From Ignavibacteria bacterium (GTDB taxonomy: Bacteria > Bacteroidota > Ignavibacteria > Ignavibacteriales > Ignavibacteriaceae): a DNA stretch of 7,977 nucleotides. The stretch lies in the NCBI GenBank assembly GCA_030648225.1, contig JAUSIA010000108.1, positions 1 through 7,977 on the forward strand. Direction: 5' to 3'. Both the position numbers and the translations under genes were made by a program. Numbering within the stretch: position 1 is the first letter of the stretch; each line of letters opens with the position of its first letter. The notes below the pieces were generated by a model that was not told the origin of the DNA, made no database searches, and was given only the letters and a program-made list of their open reading frames with translations. This document shows, piece after piece, positions 5,266 through 7,977 of this stretch.

Positions 5266-6555
5266 TTAAAAAATCGCTTTCAATGATTCAAAATTTGATT
5301 CTATTGTTTTATCTAAATCTCCTTTGGAATGTGCAGTAGAAATAAAGAAAGCTTCAAACTGAGCAGGGGGTAAGTAAATTTCTCGTTTCAGCATTTCATG
5401 AAAATATTTACCATAAAGCCTTGTATCAGATTTAACTGCTGAGTTAAAATCTGTTACTTCTTCTTCTGTAAAGAAAAAAGTTAGCATGGAGCCAACTCTG
5501 TTAAGAGTAAATTTCCTTTTCAAATTTTTTAAATTTTCTTTTATTCCTTCTTCAAGATATGCTGATTTTTCTTCAAGCTCATTATAAAGATTCGGATGAT
5601 CTTTAATGTAACTCAGTGCTGCATAACCCGCCGACATTGCCAAAGGATTTCCGCTTAATGTTCCTGCCTGGTAAACAGGACCTGAAGGGGCTATTATTTC
5701 CATAATTTCTTTCTTACCACCAAAGGCTCCCACGGGCAAACCGCCTCCAATAATTTTTCCGAAAGTACTCAAATCAGCTTTAACTCCTAAAACTTCCTGG
5801 GCACCTCCTTTTGCAACCCTGAAACCTGTCATCACTTCATCAATAATTAAAATAATTTTTTCTTCATCGCATAAGGTTCTTAGTTCTTTAATAAATCTAT
5901 CATCAGCCTTTATAACTCCCATATTACCAACAATAGCTTCAATAATTATTGCCGCAATTTCATTCTTATTTGCTTTAATAAGATTCTTAACAGATTCTAT
6001 GTTATTGAAATCAGAAATTAAAGTATCGGCAGCATTATTTTTGGTTACCCCGGGACTTGTTGGAATTCCAAGTGTTAATGCGCCGGAGCCTGCTTTGATT
6101 AAAAAGAAATCTGCGTGACCATGATAGCAGCCTTCAAATTTTATAATCTTATCCTTTCCTGTATAACCTCTTGCAGCACGAACAGCACTCATTGTTGCTT
6201 CTGTTCCGCTGTTTACCATGCGTACCATCTCAACTGATGGGACGAGTTCCGTAATAAGCTTTGCAGTTTTAACTTCAAGCTCTGTTGGGGCACCGAAGCT
6301 TGTTCCGTTTTCAATTGCATTAAGCAAAGCATTTTTAATGAATGAAGGATTATGCCCGAATATATGAGGTCCCCAGCTTCCAACGTAATCAATGAATTCG
6401 TTTCCATCAACATCATAGATTTTAGAGCCGTCTCCTTTTTTAATAAAGAGTGGATCGCCGCCGACAGATTTAAAAGCCCGCACTGGCGAATTGACTCCTC
6501 CGGGGATATATTTTTTTGCTTCTTCAAATAACTGTTTGCTTTTTTCAATATTCAT
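5266..6555 (-). CDS. hemL: Glutamate-1-semialdehyde 2,1-aminomutase
   Basis: HemL is a cytoplasmic PLP enzyme. It moves the amino group of glutamate-1-semialdehyde to form 5-aminolevulinate, the last step of the C5 route to haem and other tetrapyrroles. From the ATG at 6555 the protein has 429 residues, normal for HemL, and begins NIEKSKQLFEEAKKYIPGGV followed by NSPVRAF, the usual family start. An in-frame TTG at 6591 would add 12 residues but has AGGA only two bases away and no family support. Landmarks (429-residue numbering): NSGTEA near 116-121 (PLP phosphate), YHGHAD near 144-149, DEVMTGFR with D239 (pyridine N), and the Schiff-base lysine K267 in STFGKIIGGGLPVGAFGG. It lies 83 bases downstream of the DUF2461 gene on the same strand and may be co-transcribed. 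Its stop codon falls inside the T-rich end of the opposing terminator. Confidence 0.97.
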   Translation of the reverse strand: MNIEKSKQLFEEAKKYIPGGVNSPVRAFKSVGGDPLFIKKGDGSKIYDVDGNEFIDYVGSWGPHIFGHNPSFIKNALLNAIENGTSFGAPTELEVKTAKLITELVPSVEMVRMVNSGTEATMSAVRAARGYTGKDKIIKFEGCYHGHADFFLIKAGSGALTLGIPTSPGVTKNNAADTLISDFNNIESVKNLIKANKNEIAAIIIEAIVGNMGVIKADDRFIKELRTLCDEEKIILIIDEVMTGFRVAKGGAQEVLGVKADLSTFGKIIGGGLPVGAFGGKKEIMEIIAPSGPVYQAGTLSGNPLAMSAGYAALSYIKDHPNLYNELEEKSAYLEEGIKENLKNLKRKFTLNRVGSMLTFFFTEEEVTDFNSAVKSDTRLYGKYFHEMLKREIYLPPAQFEAFFISTAHSKGDLDKTIESNFESLKAIF

Positions 6556-6638
6556 TGTGTACTTAAGATATTTACTCTGCAAACTTAACAATATCCTGAA
6601 TTTCTTTTGAGGTATAAAGATAAGAATTTGGGGAAGGT

Positions 6639-7313
6639 TTAAATATTCTTAACCAGCCACTGATGAAGAGGAAGTATTTCTCTGAATTTTCTTAATGAAA
6701 ATTGTACCATATCTTCTTTCCTCAATTTCTTTAAGTCCTTTATTTCTTCATAAGCATATATTCCATTATGAAGAAGATAATCAGAGAAAGGATATTCAAC
6801 ATCAAAACCTCTCGGCACTCTTTTATACGTTTTCCCTCCTAATCGGTAACCTTTTTTCTTCAGTTTCCTTACAAGAGAATCAAGTTCTTTTGCTTTATCA
6901 GGATTGTAAACAACTTCCCTATATTTTTTAAGCAGATCATTTGTAAACATATATTGACCTGAACCGAGAAAAAGATAGTCCGGTTCTGCATGAAAATAAA
7001 AACCTGAGCATTCCATCTTTTTACGTTCACCCTCCCAGAATAAAATCCCGAGATTTGTTTTATATGGTGATTTATCTTTACTGAACCGTACATCCCTGTG
7101 AAGCCTGAAGATTGATTTATCTGTTTTGGGGATTGCAATAATTCCCGGCGCGATAGTTCGTAACAACTCTCCCAGCACCACAACAAACTCCTGCGCCGGC
7201 TCTAATAATGAATTATTAAGTTCTTCCCTGTGAGATTCGAACCATTCTTTATTATTATTTCTTTTAAGCTTTGAAAGAAATTTGATTGCTTCAAATGGGA
7301 AATTATTCAGCAT
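6639..7313 (-). CDS. DUF2461 (TIGR02453-type) protein
   Basis: This 224-residue protein has the hallmark blocks of the DUF2461 family: an N-terminal FLSKLKRNNNKEWFESHR (12-29), then FRLHRDVRFSKDKSPYKTN (69-87), FYFHAEPDYLFLGSGQYM (105-122) and, near the end, GGKTYKRVPRGFD. The family is widespread in bacteria and some fungi, about 220 residues long, and has no established biochemical activity to my knowledge. It has no signal peptide or membrane segment, so it is probably cytoplasmic. The ATG (7313-7311) overlaps the stop of the upstream acetyltransferase as TAATG, so the two are very likely translated from one message with coupling. The family match is by remembered motifs and could be confirmed with the HMM. 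Confidence 0.9.
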   Translation of the reverse strand: MLNNFPFEAIKFLSKLKRNNNKEWFESHREELNNSLLEPAQEFVVVLGELLRTIAPGIIAIPKTDKSIFRLHRDVRFSKDKSPYKTNLGILFWEGERKKMECSGFYFHAEPDYLFLGSGQYMFTNDLLKKYREVVYNPDKAKELDSLVRKLKKKGYRLGGKTYKRVPRGFDVEYPFSDYLLHNGIYAYEEIKDLKKLRKEDMVQFSLRKFREILPLHQWLVKNI

Positions 7314-7807
7314 TATCTTTTAAAAACTAATTGCAATAAATGTACATCTAAAAGTTTTCCGAATTTTTTACCAACCTCTCTCATTACACCGACATATTCA
7401 AACCCGGCATTCTTATGAAGCTTGATGCTTGCTTCACTTCCTTCTGCTATTCTTGCTAGCACAGTATGAACGCCTGCTTGCTTTCCTTCTTCAAGCACTT
7501 TATTTATCAGCTTTGTTCCAATACCTTTACCGCGGTAACCATCTTTAATATAAACAGATATTTCCGCAGTATCTGAATATGCACAACGTCCCGACCATTT
7601 GCTTAACGATGCCCAGCCAATAACTTTATCGGATTTTAATGCAATAAAAATCGGGAACTTATTATCATGCTCTGCAAACCAAATCCTTTGTTCATCAAGT
7701 GAAATTGGCTCTGAGTCGAATGTTGCTGTTGTTGTTAAAACAGCATCATTATAAATATCTGTTATAGCTTCAAGATGGTCGGCTGATGCACGTAGTAATG
7801 TGATCAT
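7313..7807 (-). CDS. GNAT N-acetyltransferase, phosphinothricin/L-amino-acid acetyltransferase-like
   Basis: This 164-residue single-domain GNAT protein resembles the Pat/YwnH/MnaT group. It begins with an Ile-Arg-type beta-1 (ITLLRASADHLEAITDIYND), followed by AVLTTTATFDSEPISLDEQ (22-40), which is characteristic of this subgroup. Strand 4 is AEISVYIKDGY, with E82 a possible catalytic or substrate-contacting acid, and the acetyl-CoA pyrophosphate loop is R92-G-K-G-I-G97. The C-terminus has AEGSEASIKLHKNAGFEYVG and the subgroup motif MREVGKKFGKLLDVHLLQL. Members acetylate small amines such as phosphinothricin, methionine sulfoximine or amino acids; the true substrate here is unknown. No good Shine-Dalgarno sequence precedes the ATG at 7807, which is common in this group of bacteria. 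The gene overlaps DUF2461 by one base. Confidence 0.92.
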   Translation of the reverse strand: MITLLRASADHLEAITDIYNDAVLTTTATFDSEPISLDEQRIWFAEHDNKFPIFIALKSDKVIGWASLSKWSGRCAYSDTAEISVYIKDGYRGKGIGTKLINKVLEEGKQAGVHTVLARIAEGSEASIKLHKNAGFEYVGVMREVGKKFGKLLDVHLLQLVFKR

Positions 7808-7897
7808 ACTGATTATTATTTTAATTAATTTAGTTCAAAAAGATTTTCATAGGTCAAGTGAATAAAAAATTATATTTCTCTTTATGAAGACTAAGCA

Positions 7898-7977
7898 TCA
7901 TTCAAATCCAGCGGGATGCTTTTTGTGAAAATCTGTTGCATCCTGGTATGCTTTGGCAAATGCAATTATTTTACCTT
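7898..7977 (-). CDS. C-terminus of a probable amidase-signature enzyme (partial)
   Basis: On the minus strand one frame is open from the right edge to a TGA at 7900-7898, giving the last 25 residues, GKIIAFAKAYQDATDFHKKH then PAGFE. The pattern Ala-Tyr/Phe-x-x-Ala-Thr-Asp-x-His-Lys-x-x-Pro at the extreme C-terminus is typical of amidase-signature hydrolases (GatA-like amidases and relatives), where it forms the last helix. The catalytic Ser-cisSer-Lys region would lie outside the window, so the family call is tentative. It is followed after 90 bases by the GNAT gene on the same strand. Confidence 0.5.
   Translation of the reverse strand, partial: GKIIAFAKAYQDATDFHKKHPAGFE

Noticed and set aside
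6213..6548. Open frame of 111 codons on the minus strand inside hemL
   Set aside because: It overlaps conserved hemL sequence in another frame and encodes no recognisable motif, so it is a shadow frame.
6556..6591. Upstream TTG start adding 12 residues to hemL
   Set aside because: AGGA is only two bases from the TTG, and HemL proteins normally begin where the ATG at 6555 places the start.
6869..7186. Open frame of 105 codons on the minus strand inside the DUF2461 gene
   Set aside because: The DUF2461 motifs are all in the other frame; this one has no recognisable features.
7893..7921. Inverted repeat AAGCATC / GATGCTT followed by Ts on the plus strand
   Set aside because: It overlaps the coding end of the minus-strand amidase-like gene, has a 15-base loop and a weak T-run, and no plus-strand gene lies upstream of it.

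Overview
The window looks like chromosomal DNA from an AT-rich, Gram-negative member of the Bacteroidota/Chlorobiota (FCB) group, most likely Ignavibacteria-like. The evidence is a type IX secretion (T9SS) C-terminal sorting domain with the QNFPNPFNPST signature, two small outer-membrane beta-barrel proteins, a DUF6787-type small membrane protein, and a mix of AGGAG-type and absent Shine-Dalgarno sequences. The taxonomic call is inference from protein style; no rRNA or marker search was possible.

Layout: (1) positions 1-609, plus strand: the 3' end of a gene, possibly a sugar-nucleotide epimerase/SDR, overlaps the start of a DinB-family gene that is split by a single-base frameshift near 403-419. 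(2) 611-3784, minus strand: a small DUF6787-like membrane protein, preceded on its own strand by a secreted subtilisin-like protease with a T9SS sorting tail. The protease frame is interrupted by one in-frame TAA at 2342-2344, giving a catalytic fragment and a tail fragment. A strong terminator at 889-921 closes the protease unit. (3) 3991-5210, plus strand: two signal-peptide-bearing beta-barrel genes, probably one operon, ending in a strong hairpin terminator at 5232-5261. (4) 5266-7977, minus strand: the C-terminus of a probable amidase-signature enzyme at the right edge, a GNAT acetyltransferase coupled by a TAATG overlap to a DUF2461 protein, then hemL (glutamate-1-semialdehyde aminomutase, tetrapyrrole synthesis by the C5 route). 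hemL converges on the beta-barrel pair across the shared terminator.

Functionally this is a mix of housekeeping (hemL), small modification enzymes (GNAT, DinB, DUF2461) and envelope or secreted proteins (T9SS protease, beta-barrels). I see no rRNA, tRNA, CRISPR array, insertion sequence or phage gene, and no convincing sign of a new multi-gene system. The points most worth a second look are the two interrupted genes within 8 kb (nonsense and frameshift), which could be real gene decay, strain variation, recoding or sequencing/assembly error, and a terminator whose U-tract lies almost against the start codon of the next gene. No gene-free stretch exceeds 300 bases; the longest, 3785-3990, separates two divergent units.
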